Shown here: one piece after another, positions 9,122 to 19,088 of the stretch
How the letters are laid out: every line of letters starts with the position of its first letter
Position numbering within the stretch: the first letter of the stretch is position 1
Assembly (NCBI RefSeq): GCF_011764445.1
Contig: NZ_BLPG01000001.1
Coordinates: forward strand, 1,922,001-1,986,000
DNA length: 64,000 bases
Reading direction: 5' to 3'
From: Phytohabitans rumicis
Lineage (GTDB): Bacteria; Actinomycetota; Actinomycetes; Mycobacteriales; Micromonosporaceae
The notes under the pieces: generated by a model
Database searches by the model: none
What the model saw: the letters and a program-made list of their open reading frames with translations, nothing else
What the model was told of the DNA's origin: nothing
Position numbers and translations under genes: made by a program

Positions 9122-9648
9122 TTAGACCGTCAACACCGCGTGTACGTCGCGCGGCGCGAGCCTCTGCCTCCCCGGCAGGAACGACAGCTCCAGCAACACC
9201 GTGAACCCGGCGATCCTTCCCCCGGCCCGCTCCACGAGATCGAGGGTGGTGGCCGCGGTACCCCGGTGGCCAGCACGTCGTCGACCACCAGCACCCGCTG
9301 GCCGGGCGTGAACGCGTCCCGGTGCAGTTCGAGGGCGGCCTCGCCGTACTCCAGGGCGTAGGAGGCGGCGTACGTCTCCCGGGGCAGCTTGCCGGCCTTG
9401 CGCACCGGCACCACCCCGATACCGGTGGCGTACGCGATCGCGGCGGCGATAACGAACCCGCGTGCCTCGATGCCGGCCACGACGTCGAACGAGTCCGCCC
9501 CGTGGTGCTCGACGATCCCGTCGATCACCTGCCGGAACGCCGGGCCGTCCGCGAACAGCGGGGTGAGGTCCTTGAACAGGATCCCCGCCTTCGGGAAGTC
9601 CGGGACGTCGACGATCCGGCTCGCGACGAGCTCGGCCAGGTCAGCCAC
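9122..9648 (-). CDS. apt: Adenine phosphoribosyltransferase (one frameshift in this sequence)
   Basis: Purine salvage: adenine plus PRPP to AMP. It starts at GTG 9648 ([22 protein letters not shown]) and contains the family stretch [13 protein letters not shown] and the PRPP-binding loop [12 protein letters not shown]. The frame breaks at cccc 9261-9264. Adding one base gives [33 protein letters not shown] and [13 protein letters not shown] to a TAA at 9122, about 175 residues. The start lies 4 bases after the secF stop, so it is the last gene of a secD-secF-apt run, as in M. tuberculosis. Confidence 0.88.
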
Positions 9649-9651
9649 GCC

Positions 9652-10830
9652 CTAGTGCCGCTTGCCGCGGCTGGGCCGGTTGCCCGGACGACCGCTCCGG
9701 TTGGCGGCCGGACGCTTGGCGGTCGGCCGTGCGCCCACCTTCGGGGCGGCGCCGGCCAGCGCGGCCACCTCCGCCTCGGAGCGCTCGGCCGGCTGCTTCG
9801 GCGACCGCGGCGCCTTCGGGGTGACGTCCCCGCGGGCGATGGCGGCGCGCCGGGCCAGCACCCGCTGGGAGTGCGCCTGGTACTTCGGCTCGTACCCCTT
9901 CAGCGTCGCCAGCACCGGCGTCGCGAAGAAGATCGACGAGTACACGGCGATGCCCATGCCGACGAAGAGCACCAGGCCCAGGTCGCGCAGCGTACCGGCG
10001 CCGAGCAGGAAGGCGCCGATGAAGAGCAGTCCGCCGACCGGCAACAGGGCGACCAGGCCGGTGTTGATCGAACGCATCAGCGTCTGATTGACCGCCAGGT
10101 TGGCCGCTTCCGTGTACGTCTGGGTGCTGCTCGCCGTGATGCCGCGGGTGTTCTCCTGCACCTTGTCGAACACGACCACGACGTCGTACAGGGCGAAACC
10201 GAGAATCGTGAGGAAGCCGATGACCGTCGACGGGGTGATCTCGAAGCCCACCAGCGAGTACACGCCCGCGGTGATGATCAGATCCAGGAAGAGCGACGAC
10301 ACGGCGGCGACCGCCATCCGCCACTCGAAGCGGACGACCAGGTAGAGCATCACGACCGCGATGAAGATGATCAGGCCGAGCAGCGCCCGGTCGGTGACCT
10401 GGCGGCCCCAGGACCCGCTGACCGCGCTGTTGCTGATCTCGTCGGCCGGGATCCCGAACGCCTCGACCAGGTCGGCCTTGACCGCCGCGGCCTGCTCGGG
10501 CGTCAACTCCGAGGTGCGGATCAGGTAGGTGCCGTCGCCGCCGCCGACCTGCTGCGCGGACGCCACCCCCAACTCCTCGCCGTCCGGGTTGGGCGCCTCG
10601 TCCAGCGCCTTCGCGACGGTGTCTTCGGCGTGCTGCAGCGTGCCGACCGAGGCCGGCACCTGGAACTCGTTGCCACCGGCGAAGTCGATGCCCAGTGTGA
10701 AGCCGCGCCAGAGGAAGCTGCTCAGCGCGATGACCACCGCGACGGCGGCCACCGTGAACCAGATCTTGCGGCGGCCGATGATGTTGAGGTCGGCCTGGCC
10801 CTTGTAGAGCCGGGTAGCGAGACCGCTCAT
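9652..10830 (-). CDS. secF: Protein translocase subunit SecF
   Basis: Inner-membrane partner of SecD that uses proton motive force to help SecYEG export. 392 residues with six membrane helices: one at the N-terminus (WFTVAAVAVVIALSSF), the characteristic IDFAGGNEFQVP after it, a periplasmic domain, then five helices with GFLTILGFALYDVVVVFDKV and SINTGLVALLPVGG. A basic Arg/Lys/Pro tail of about 70 residues follows, longer than in E. coli but common in actinobacteria. It starts at ATG 10830, 4 bases after the secD stop. Confidence 0.96.
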   Translation of the reverse strand: MSGLATRLYKGQADLNIIGRRKIWFTVAAVAVVIALSSFLWRGFTLGIDFAGGNEFQVPASVGTLQHAEDTVAKALDEAPNPDGEELGVASAQQVGGGDGTYLIRTSELTPEQAAAVKADLVEAFGIPADEISNSAVSGSWGRQVTDRALLGLIIFIAVVMLYLVVRFEWRMAVAAVSSLFLDLIITAGVYSLVGFEITPSTVIGFLTILGFALYDVVVVFDKVQENTRGITASSTQTYTEAANLAVNQTLMRSINTGLVALLPVGGLLFIGAFLLGAGTLRDLGLVLFVGMGIAVYSSIFFATPVLATLKGYEPKYQAHSQRVLARRAAIARGDVTPKAPRSPKQPAERSEAEVAALAGAAPKVGARPTAKRPAANRSGRPGNRPSRGKRH

Positions 10831-10834
10831 GTGG

Positions 10835-12730
10835 TCACGCCTCCTTCACGCGCGGGGTGCGGGGCTTGGCCGGCTCGGTGTCGGTGTCCTTCTCCAGGAC
10901 CCGGCCGAGCCCACTGACCCGCGGCGACAGGAACGCGCGGGTACGGGCGAACATCGTCATGATCGGATGCCGGAACAGGAACACCACGACCAGGTCGAGG
11001 ATGGTGGCGAGGCCGAGGGCGAACGCGAAGCCCTTCACCGTGCCGACCGACACGATGTAGAGCACCACGGCCGCCATGATCGTGATCGCGTTGGCCGAGA
11101 TGATCGTGCGGCGGGCCCGTACCCACGCCCGTGGCACGGCGCTGCGCGCACTGCGGCCCTCGCGTATCTCGTCCTTGAGCCGCTCGAAGTAGATGACGAA
11201 CGAGTCGGCGGCCACACCCAGCGAGACGATGAACCCGGAGATGCCGGCCAGGTTGAGGGTGTAGCCGATCTGCCGGCCCAGCACGATCAGCGCGCCGAAC
11301 ACCAGCAGGCCGGACAGGATCAGGCTGAGGAAGATCACCGTGCCGAGCAGGCGGTAGTAGAAGAACGCGTAGACGATGACCAGCAGCATGCCGATGCCGG
11401 CGGCCAGCAGACCCGCCTGCAGGTACTCGGTGCCCAGCGTCGCGGAGACGTTCTCGACCGCGGACTGGGTGAACGTCAGCGGCAGCGCGCCGTAGCGCAG
11501 CTTGCTGGCCAGCTCGTTGGCCGTCTTGGAGGTGAAGTTGCCGGTGATCTGGGAGTCGCCGGTCAGCACGCCCTGGATCTCCGGAGACGAGATGATCTCG
11601 TTGTCCAGCACCACCGCGACCCGGCACTTGCCCTGGTCGCCGAGGGCCGACGCGTCACACGCCCCGCCCTCGTTGTTGAACGCCTCGCGGGTCAGCGCGG
11701 TCCACTTCTCCTGCCCGCTGCCGGTGAAGTCGAGCGAGACGACCCAGCCGCCGCCCTGCTGGTCGAGCACGCCGCTCGCGTCGCTGACGTCGGTGCCCTC
11801 CACCTTGGCCACGTCGAGCAGCATCTTCTCCGGGCCCTCGCAGGCCACCGCCTGCTTGGAGATGTCCCGGATCGAGCCGGGCTGGCGCAGGTTGAGCTGC
11901 GCGCAGCCGATCGTCGGCACGTTGAACTGCATGGCCGGATCGAGGGAGTCGACCTCGGCGGGGGACAGCTTGCCGAACGCCTCAAGCGTCGTGAGCGCCG
12001 TCGGGTCGGTGCTCAGGTCCGGCGGGGCCTGCAGCGCGCTGGCCGCGGCCCAGGCCGCGGCGCCGACCTTCTTCTGCACCTCGGCGCGGATCTGCTCCCG
12101 GGTCAGGGTGGTGCCCGGCGCGACCGGGGTCGCGCTGGCCGACGGGCTCGGGCTCGCCGACGCGGAGCCGCTGGGCGTCGGGGTGGGCGTCGCCGCCACG
12201 CCACCGCCCTGGCCGCCGGGGCTCGCCGACGCGCTGGGGCTCACCGCGGCGCTGCCGCTCGCCGTCGCCGACGGCGTCGGCGTGGCACTGCCGGACGCGC
12301 TGGGCGTCGGGGTCGCCGCGACCGCCCCCGAGCTGTCCGCCGTGACCTTCAGGACCTTACGGAACCGCAGCTCCGCGGCCTGCCCCAGGTTGGCCAGCGC
12401 GTCGTCGCTCTTGCCGGCCAGCGAGACGACGATGTTCCTGTCGCCTTCGGTGACCACCTCGGCCTCGGACACGCCGTACGCGTTGGCCCGGCTCTCGATG
12501 ATCTGCCGCGCCTCTTCGAGCTGGTCGGCCTGGGGCGCCTGGCCCCCCGTGGTCGTCGCCGTGTACGTCACCCGGCTGCCGCCGATGAGGTCCAGGCCGA
12601 GCTTGGGCTCCAGCCGATTCTTGAGGCTTCCGTCGCCGCCCAGGAAGACGATCAGGTAGAGGATGACGAAGATGAGGCCGAGCACGGCGAGCTGCCGCCC
12701 GGGGCGCATCTGTCCCTGAGGTGGTGCCAC
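10835..12730 (-). CDS. secD: Protein translocase subunit SecD
   Basis: Partner of SecF. 631 residues. The N-terminal helix (LAVLGLIFVILYLIVFLGG) is followed by LGLDLIGGSRVTY (family D1 motif). The P1 head domain is interrupted by a Ser/Ala/Pro/Thr/Gly-rich low-complexity stretch at about residues 135-205. Then come LRYGALPLTFT and five helices with GFIVSLGVAADSFVIYFERLKDE. The low-complexity insert is longer than in most SecD proteins. It starts at GTG 12730. Upstream yajC completes the usual yajC-secD-secF cluster. Confidence 0.95.
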   Translation of the reverse strand: MAPPQGQMRPGRQLAVLGLIFVILYLIVFLGGDGSLKNRLEPKLGLDLIGGSRVTYTATTTGGQAPQADQLEEARQIIESRANAYGVSEAEVVTEGDRNIVVSLAGKSDDALANLGQAAELRFRKVLKVTADSSGAVAATPTPSASGSATPTPSATASGSAAVSPSASASPGGQGGGVAATPTPTPSGSASASPSPSASATPVAPGTTLTREQIRAEVQKKVGAAAWAAASALQAPPDLSTDPTALTTLEAFGKLSPAEVDSLDPAMQFNVPTIGCAQLNLRQPGSIRDISKQAVACEGPEKMLLDVAKVEGTDVSDASGVLDQQGGGWVVSLDFTGSGQEKWTALTREAFNNEGGACDASALGDQGKCRVAVVLDNEIISSPEIQGVLTGDSQITGNFTSKTANELASKLRYGALPLTFTQSAVENVSATLGTEYLQAGLLAAGIGMLLVIVYAFFYYRLLGTVIFLSLILSGLLVFGALIVLGRQIGYTLNLAGISGFIVSLGVAADSFVIYFERLKDEIREGRSARSAVPRAWVRARRTIISANAITIMAAVVLYIVSVGTVKGFAFALGLATILDLVVVFLFRHPIMTMFARTRAFLSPRVSGLGRVLEKDTDTEPAKPRTPRVKEA

Positions 12731-12843
12731 GGCTGTCGGGTCTCCTGTGCGGTCGGCCGCAGGGTACGTGCGGCGGGGTCGTGCGCCGGCGGGTGCCGGC
12801 AGCGGGCAGGGGTACCGGCGAAGTGGGCGCCGCCGGGGTGAAG

Positions 12844-13188
12844 CTAGTCCTTGACGTCCGCCTCGTCTGCGGCCTTCTCCACGGGTACGGCGACCGGCTC
12901 CGCCTTGGTGACCACGCGGGCGATCGCCGGGCGGGCGTAGCGGGTGTGCACGCCGGGGGCGACCTCAAGGGTGACCGTCTCGTTCTCGACGCTCACGACG
13001 GTGCCGTAGAGCCCGCCGATGGTGACAACCTCGGCGCCCGGACCAATCGTGTTCTGCATCTGCTCGGCCTCGCGGCGCCGCTTCTGCTGGGGCCGGATCA
13101 TCATGAAGTACATGACGCCGAAGAGCAGGACGATCATAAGAATCGGCATGAAGCTGCCGGCGCCGCCGGAGCTCGCTGCAAGAAACAC
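12844..13188 (-). CDS. yajC: Preprotein translocase subunit YajC
   Basis: Small single-span membrane protein accompanying SecDF, about 114 residues. The membrane helix MPILMIVLLFGVMYFMM is followed by the family motif IRPQQKRRRE and the domain TIGPGAEVVTIGGLYGTVVS. An acidic tail ends the protein. The start is GTG 13188 (VFLAASSGGAGS) because GGAAGG lies 9 bases upstream; the reading frame stays open further upstream but without family similarity. Confidence 0.92.
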   Translation of the reverse strand: MFLAASSGGAGSFMPILMIVLLFGVMYFMMIRPQQKRRREAEQMQNTIGPGAEVVTIGGLYGTVVSVENETVTLEVAPGVHTRYARPAIARVVTKAEPVAVPVEKAADEADVKD

Positions 13189-13314
13189 GGTAAGTGACCT
13201 TCCATTTGACCTGCGTTGCGGTACGGAGGCACCGGAGCGCAGGCGTAACCTCACGTCCTGTGCGGACCGCGGCGAGTCTAGTCGCTGTGACTGAGAACGC
13301 CTATACAGGGCTGC

Positions 13315-14369
<1,055 letters not shown>

Positions 14370-14373
<4 letters not shown>

Positions 14374-14972
14374 CGGGTCTTTCCTAGCAGGCGGATGGCC
14401 TGCTTGAGCAATACGGGCACGGGCGGCACCGTGCCGTCGACGGTCTCCGCGACCGCGGCGACCGCCTGGTCGGCCTGCGCCGCCGACCAGCCCAGCCCGA
14501 CCAGGCCCTGCCGCACCTGCTCGTGCCAGGCGCCCACGAGCACGCCGGCGCTGGTGTCGGTGCCGACGGCCACCGGGCCGATCCGGTCGCGCAGTTCCAA
14601 GACCAGGCGCTCGGCGCCCTTCTTGCCGATCCCGGGCACGCGGGTGAGCGTCGCCGTGTCCGCGGTGGCGATCGCCCGCCGTACCGTGTCGGGCGAGTGC
14701 ACGGCCAGGACCGCCTGCGCGAGCCGCGGCCCGACGCCGCTCGCGGTCTGCAGCAGCTCGAAGAGCTGCTTCTCGTCGTCGTCGGCGAAACCGTAGAGGG
14801 TGAGCGAGTCCTCCCGCACGATCAGGCTGGTGGCGAGCCGCGCCTGCTCGCCCAGCCGCAGCCCGGCGAGCGTGCCGGGCGCGCAGTGCACGGAGAGCCC
14901 GACACCGCCGACCTCGATCACCGCGCCGTCCGGCGACACCGACGCGACCAGCCCTCGTACGCTCGCGATCAT
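14370..14972 (-). CDS. ruvA: Holliday junction DNA helicase subunit RuvA
   Basis: Tetrameric junction-binding protein that loads RuvB. 200 residues: N-terminal OB-fold ([20 protein letters not shown]), two helix-hairpin-helix motifs ([11 protein letters not shown] and [16 protein letters not shown]), and a C-terminal RuvB-binding domain ([13 protein letters not shown]). The start ATG 14972 overlaps the ruvC stop by four bases (ATGA) and the stop overlaps ruvB likewise, giving a fully coupled trio. Confidence 0.96.
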
Positions 14973-15493
14973 CGTGCTCCTCCCCTGGTCTTCGCCACCG
15001 CGGCGGCCAGCTTGGACTGGGTGCCACCGCGCCAGATGTGACAGATCGCCAGCGCGAGGGCGTCGGCCGCGTCCGCCGGGCGGGGCGGGGCGTCCAGCCG
15101 CAGCAGCCGGGTCACCATCGACGTGACCTGCGCCTTGTCGGCCTGGCCCGAGCCGGTGATGGCCGCCTTGACCTCGCTCGGCGTGTACGTGCTGACGGGC
15201 AGTCCGGCGCGCGCCCCGGCCAGGACCGCGACGGCGCTGGCCTGCGCGGTGCCCATGACGGTCCGCACGTTGTGCTGGCTGAAGACCCGCTCGACGGCGA
15301 CGCTGCGCGGCTGGTGCTCGGCGACCAGGTCGGTGAGGGTGCGGTCCAGGTGGAGCAGGCGCAGCGACAGGTCGTCGGCGGGGTCGGTGTGGATCACGTA
15401 GTACGCGACCAGGGTGCACGGCCGGCCCGGGACGCCCTCGACGACGCCGACCCCGCACCGGGTCAGCCCCGGGTCGACGCCCAGCACCCGCAC
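14969..15493 (-). CDS. ruvC: Holliday junction resolvase RuvC
   Basis: Endonuclease that resolves Holliday junctions. 174 residues from GTG 15493 ([14 protein letters not shown]), preceded by GGGAGG; a longer frame exists upstream but lacks a ribosome site. Acidic catalytic residues are visible in VDPGL, VERVF and [12 protein letters not shown]. First gene of the ruvCAB operon. In M. tuberculosis ruvC is followed upstream by yebC and pdxT; here about 9.8 kb of other genes separates them. Confidence 0.95.
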   Translation of the reverse strand: MRVLGVDPGLTRCGVGVVEGVPGRPCTLVAYYVIHTDPADDLSLRLLHLDRTLTDLVAEHQPRSVAVERVFSQHNVRTVMGTAQASAVAVLAGARAGLPVSTYTPSEVKAAITGSGQADKAQVTSMVTRLLRLDAPPRPADAADALALAICHIWRGGTQSKLAAAVAKTRGGAR

Positions 15494-15562
15494 GCCGCCC
15501 CCTCCCATACGTATGTTCGACACCCTACTGGGTCGGGGCTGGCGGCCGGCATGCCGACACGC

Positions 15563-16177
15563 TCAGGCCGCAATGCCCGCCAGGATGGCGTCGACCACGC
15601 GTTCGGGGAGCTTGCCCTCGTCCAGGTCGGGGTGCCACTTGAGCAGCTTCTGCATGAGCACCGGCCCGGTGAGCAGCGCCATGGTCAGCTCGATGTCGAT
15701 GTCGTCCCGGAGCTCGCCGGTGCGTACGCCGCGCCGGAGCACCTCCCGCATGATCTCTCGCCGGGGCTGAACCAGCTCCTGGTAGAGGGCGTACTGCTGC
15801 GGGCTGCGGTGCACCTCGGGGATCAGGCACGGCATGATCTTCGTGGCGCGCGGGTCGGTGTTGCGGCCGATGCCGCTGACCAGCAGGACCAGGTCGTCGC
15901 GGACCGACGCCCCGGACGGGACGGGCGGCTGGCCCTTCAGCGTCCGGAGCGCGTCGGCCAGCAGGGCGCCCTTGCCGGACCAGCGGCGGTAGATCGTCGC
16001 CTTGCCGACGCCGGCCTTGGCCGCGATGGCTTCGATCGACAGCGACTCGACGGTGCTGCCGGTGGAGAGGAGGTCGAGCACCGCCTCGATGATCGCCTCA
16101 TCGGCGCGGGTGCTCCGCGGTCGACCGGGCGACCGCGGAGCACTCTCGACAGAGGCACTGTCTACGGCGGAACTCAT
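15563..16177 (-). CDS. TetR/AcrR-family repressor of the adjacent MFS exporter
   Basis: 204 residues. The N-terminal TetR helix-turn-helix is SIEAIAAKAGVGKATIYRRW. A TetR_C-like ligand domain follows, with TKIMPCLIPEVHRSPQQYALYQ, of the type found in QacR-like efflux regulators. It starts 12 bases after the MFS stop on the same strand, so both are in one transcript. Two copies of a 19-bp palindrome just upstream of the MFS start are the likely operators, making this an autoregulated exporter-repressor operon. Inducer unknown. Confidence 0.88.
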   Translation of the reverse strand: MSSAVDSASVESAPRSPGRPRSTRADEAIIEAVLDLLSTGSTVESLSIEAIAAKAGVGKATIYRRWSGKGALLADALRTLKGQPPVPSGASVRDDLVLLVSGIGRNTDPRATKIMPCLIPEVHRSPQQYALYQELVQPRREIMREVLRRGVRTGELRDDIDIELTMALLTGPVLMQKLLKWHPDLDEGKLPERVVDAILAGIAA

Positions 16178-16188
16178 GGGATGCGATC

Positions 16189-17756
16189 CTAAGAGACTTC
16201 TGCCAATTCGGGCGCGGTGGCTGGTGTTGGCTCCACCTGGTGCGCTGCCGCCTTACCCGGCATCCACTTCAGCACCATCAGCACGCCGAACGCCGTGACG
16301 AGCGTGCCGATCCCGGCGGTCCAGTGCATCGCCGTGACGAACGCGTTGTTCGCCGCGTCGATCACGCCACCCCCAGCCGGGCCGAGCCGGTCGGCCACCC
16401 CGTACGCGCCGGAGATCGACTCCTCGACCGCGTCGCGGGCCGGTGCGGGTAGCGTCGCGGCGGCGGAGTCGACCTCCCCCGATAGACGCTGGCCAGCACC
16501 GAGCCGAGCACCGCCACGCCGAGGGCGCCACCGACCTGGCGGACGGTGTTGGCGACCGCCGAACCGACGCCCGCCTTCTCCCGGGGCAGCGACGACATGA
16601 TGGACTCCATCGCCGGCGGCATGAGGTTGGCCATCCCGACGCCCTGGATGAAGAACAGTGCCAGGATCACCCAGACCGGGGTGTCCACGCCGAGGAAGAT
16701 GAAGCCGCTCATGCCGACCGCGGTGAGCACCAGCCCGACCGTGGAGACGGCCTTCCCGCCGTACTTCTTGACCATGGCGGCGCTGCGCGGCGCGAACGCC
16801 ATCTGCGCCACCGCGAACGGCAGCAGCAGCAGGCCGGTCTCCAGCGGGCTGTACCCGCGTACAAGCTGCAGGTAGAAGGCGCTGAAGAAGAACACGCCCA
16901 GGGCGGCGAAGAAGACCAGCCCGATCAGCGCCACCGGAGCCGCGAACCGCGGCACCTTGAACAGGCGCACGTCCAGGGACGGGAATTCGACGCGCCGCTC
17001 GTACGCGATGAAGGCACCGAGGACCGCGAGGCCGCCGACGATGCTCGCCCAGACGACCGGCCGGCCGAAGCCGTGCTCGCCGCCGTCGATGATGCCGTAC
17101 GACAGGGCGACCAGGCCGACGACGGACAGCAGGACGCCGATGACGTCGATGCGGCCGGGCTTCGGGTCACGCGACTCGGGCACCAGCATGGTCACCAGGA
17201 CGAGGCCGGCCGCCACCACGGGCACGTTGATCAGGAAGACCGATCCCCACCAGAAGTTCTCCAGCAGCAGGCCGCCCAGGATCGGGCCGATCGCGATGGC
17301 GATGCCCACCGAGCCGGACCAGATGGCGATCGCCTTGCCGCGCTCGCGCGGGTCGAAGACGTTGGAGATGATCGACAGGGTGACCGGCATGATGGCCGCG
17401 CCACCGACGCCCATCAGCGCCCGGGCCCAGATCAGCTGGTCCGCGCTCTGGGCGTACGCGGACAGCAGCGACGCCAGCCCGAAGAGGGCCAGGCCGATCG
17501 TCAGGAAGCGCTTGCGCCCGTAGCGGTCGCCCAGCACGCCGGCGGTGAAGAGCAGGCCGGCGAAGACCAGCGTGTACGAGTTGATGGACCATTCCAGCTC
17601 GCCCTGGCTGGCGCCCAGGCCGTGCACCGGGTCGGCGAGCGTACGCAGCGCCACGTTGAGCACGGTGTTGTCGAGGACGACGACGAGCAGGCTGACGACG
17701 AGCACGCCCAGGATGATCCAGCGCCTGGGGTGTCCGGTGTTTTCTTGTGGTTGCAC
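16189..17756 (-). CDS. MFS multidrug exporter, EmrB/QacA (DHA2) type (one frameshift in this sequence)
   Basis: 14-helix drug:proton antiporter. It begins [21 protein letters not shown], has the DHA2 motif C region and [14 protein letters not shown] near the N-terminus, and [15 protein letters not shown] (motif A) after helix 2. The frame breaks in a five-C run at 16476-16480. Adding one base gives [17 protein letters not shown] and then ...[16 protein letters not shown] to the stop at 16189, about 522 residues, normal for the family. GTG start at 17756 follows GGGGGAG. Operators at 17773 and 17824 lie immediately upstream; the TetR gene is next in the operon. Confidence 0.88.
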
Positions 17757-17772
17757 TCCGCGTGCTCCCCCG

Positions 17773-17791
17773 ATACGGAACTGTCTCGTAT
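17773..17791. promoter_or_regulatory. TetR operator candidate, proximal copy
   Basis: ATACGGAACTGTCTCGTAT, a 19-bp interrupted palindrome with outer ATACG/CGTAT and inner AC/GT pairs, 17 bases before the exporter start. A TAATAC hexamer, a possible -10, overlaps it on the minus strand, so binding would block transcription. Confidence 0.7.
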
Positions 17792-17823
17792 TACATCAGC
17801 GAACGCTACGCCGGCCCGGAGCG

Positions 17824-17842
17824 ATACGGAACCGTCTCGTAT
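17824..17842. promoter_or_regulatory. TetR operator candidate, distal copy
   Basis: ATACGGAACCGTCTCGTAT, one base different from the proximal copy and 51 bp away centre to centre, about five helical turns. It is also 17 bases from the end of the aminotransferase gene. Repetition of the palindrome in the only spacer upstream of the exporter is the evidence. Confidence 0.7.
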
Positions 17843-17858
17843 TCAAAAGTGAGGGCCG

Positions 17859-18887
17859 TCACACGAGCGCTTCTAGGGCCATATCCACGTCCGCCTCCGT
17901 CGAGTACAGATGGAACGAGGCCCGGACCCGCCCGGCCCGCACCGCCGCCCGTACCCCGGCCGCGGCGAGCTTCGCCGCGGCGTCCGGCACGTCGACCGTG
18001 ACGATCGCGCTGTCCCGCGGCGGCTGGCCCAGCCCGGCCAGGAAGCGGTTCGCCAGCCCCACATTGTGCGCCCGGATGGCCGGCACGCCGACGCTTTCCA
18101 GCAACTCCATCGCCGGCGCCACGCCCACATAGCTGAACCACGCCGGCGAGATGTCGAACCGCCGCGCGTCGGACGCGAGCCGCAGCGGCGGGCCGTAGTA
18201 GGACGCGTGCATGTCCTCCCCCGCGTACCAGCCGGCCGCCGACGGGATCATCCGCTCGCGCAACGCCGGCGCCAGGTAGGCAAAGGCCACGCCGCGCGGC
18301 GCCATCAGCCACTTGTACGCCGCCACCACCACCGCGTCCGCCCGGCTCCCGTCGAACGGCAGCCACCCGCACCCCTGCGTCGCGTCGACCACCACCAGGG
18401 CGCCGTGCGCGCGGGCCGCGTCCACCACGTCGTCGTACCGGGCCACCGCCCCGTCCGCCGACTGCACCAGGGAGAACGCCACCAGGTCCGTCCCCGCGTC
18501 CACCGCCTCGGCGAGCCGGTCCGCGGGCACGGTGCGCACGCTCACGCCGGGCCGCACCAGCCACGGGAAGAGGTTCGAGGTGAACTCGACGTCCGGCACC
18601 AGCACCCGGGCGCCGTCCGCCAGGGCGGAGGCGACGGGCGCGAGCAACTGGGACACCGCCGCGCCCACGGCCACGTCGGTGGTGGGCACGGCCACGAGCC
18701 GCGCGAAAGCGCCGCGGGCCAACCCGGTCGACGCGTCCCAGCCTTCCCATGAGGTACGCCCAGCGCGCCACTCGGCGAGCGCGGACTGGAGCGCGTCCCA
18801 CGCGGGGCGAGGGGGCAGCCCGTAGCTCGCCGTGTTGAGCCAGCCCGGCTCCGGATTCCACAGTTCCCGCGCCTCGACAAGATCCAT
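17859..18887 (-). CDS. Class V PLP-dependent aminotransferase (CsdB/isopenicillin-epimerase-like)
   Basis: 342 residues. The N-terminus LNTASYGLPPRPAWDAL is the family start. HGALVVVDATQGCGWLPFD holds the Asp that contacts pyridoxal nitrogen, and AAYKWLMAPRGVAF holds the Schiff-base Lys. The family covers cysteine desulfurases, selenocysteine lyases and epimerases; the lack of a conserved Cys loop argues against a desulfurase for Fe-S clusters. Substrate unknown. ATG at 18887 with TAGCCT six bases upstream, so probably leaderless. Confidence 0.82.
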   Translation of the reverse strand: MDLVEARELWNPEPGWLNTASYGLPPRPAWDALQSALAEWRAGRTSWEGWDASTGLARGAFARLVAVPTTDVAVGAAVSQLLAPVASALADGARVLVPDVEFTSNLFPWLVRPGVSVRTVPADRLAEAVDAGTDLVAFSLVQSADGAVARYDDVVDAARAHGALVVVDATQGCGWLPFDGSRADAVVVAAYKWLMAPRGVAFAYLAPALRERMIPSAAGWYAGEDMHASYYGPPLRLASDARRFDISPAWFSYVGVAPAMELLESVGVPAIRAHNVGLANRFLAGLGQPPRDSAIVTVDVPDAAAKLAAAGVRAAVRAGRVRASFHLYSTEADVDMALEALV

Positions 18888-18893
18888 ACACCC

Positions 18894-18899
18894 AGGCTA
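18894..18899 (-). promoter_or_regulatory. -10 element TAGCCT for the aminotransferase
   Basis: TAGCCT on the minus strand, six bases before ATG 18887: leaderless signature. Confidence 0.45.
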
Positions 18900-18909
18900 G
18901 ACAATTGCA

Positions 18910-18955
18910 AGGAAGGGCCCCTGTTAGCGCTTTTTGCATAACAGGGGCCCTTCCT
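18910..18955. repeat. Palindromic repeat family D
   Basis: 17-bp perfect stem AGGAAGGGCCCCTGTTA / TAACAGGGGCCCTTCCT with a 12-nt apex gcgctttttgca. From memory, very similar AGGAAGGGCCCC palindromes are frequent between genes in Micromonospora-type genomes. It sits between two divergent genes, 22 bases upstream of the aminotransferase, so it is not a simple terminator here. Confidence 0.85.
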
Positions 18956-19025
18956 AACGCGCAGACTAGACATCCACGGTTGTCGAACTTATTCTGGGCG
19001 CTACCGCGGTGTTTCATCCCATAGA

Positions 19026-19068
19026 TGTCGAAATGCTCGTCGAAGCGCTTCGATCCCTGCTTTCGACA
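19026..19068. promoter_or_regulatory. Nested palindromes upstream of the GH12 gene (LacI-type operator candidate)
   Basis: The centre is a perfect 14-bp palindrome TCGAAGCGCTTCGA at 19040-19053. It is flanked almost concentrically by TGTCGAAA (19026-19033) and TTTCGACA (19061-19068). A central GCGC in an AAGCGCTT-like core is typical of LacI-family sites such as CebR and CelR, which control cellulase genes in actinomycetes. It lies 20-60 bases before the GH12 start. Confidence 0.6.
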
Positions 19069-19088
19069 TTCTCAGCTAAGGAGAGACC

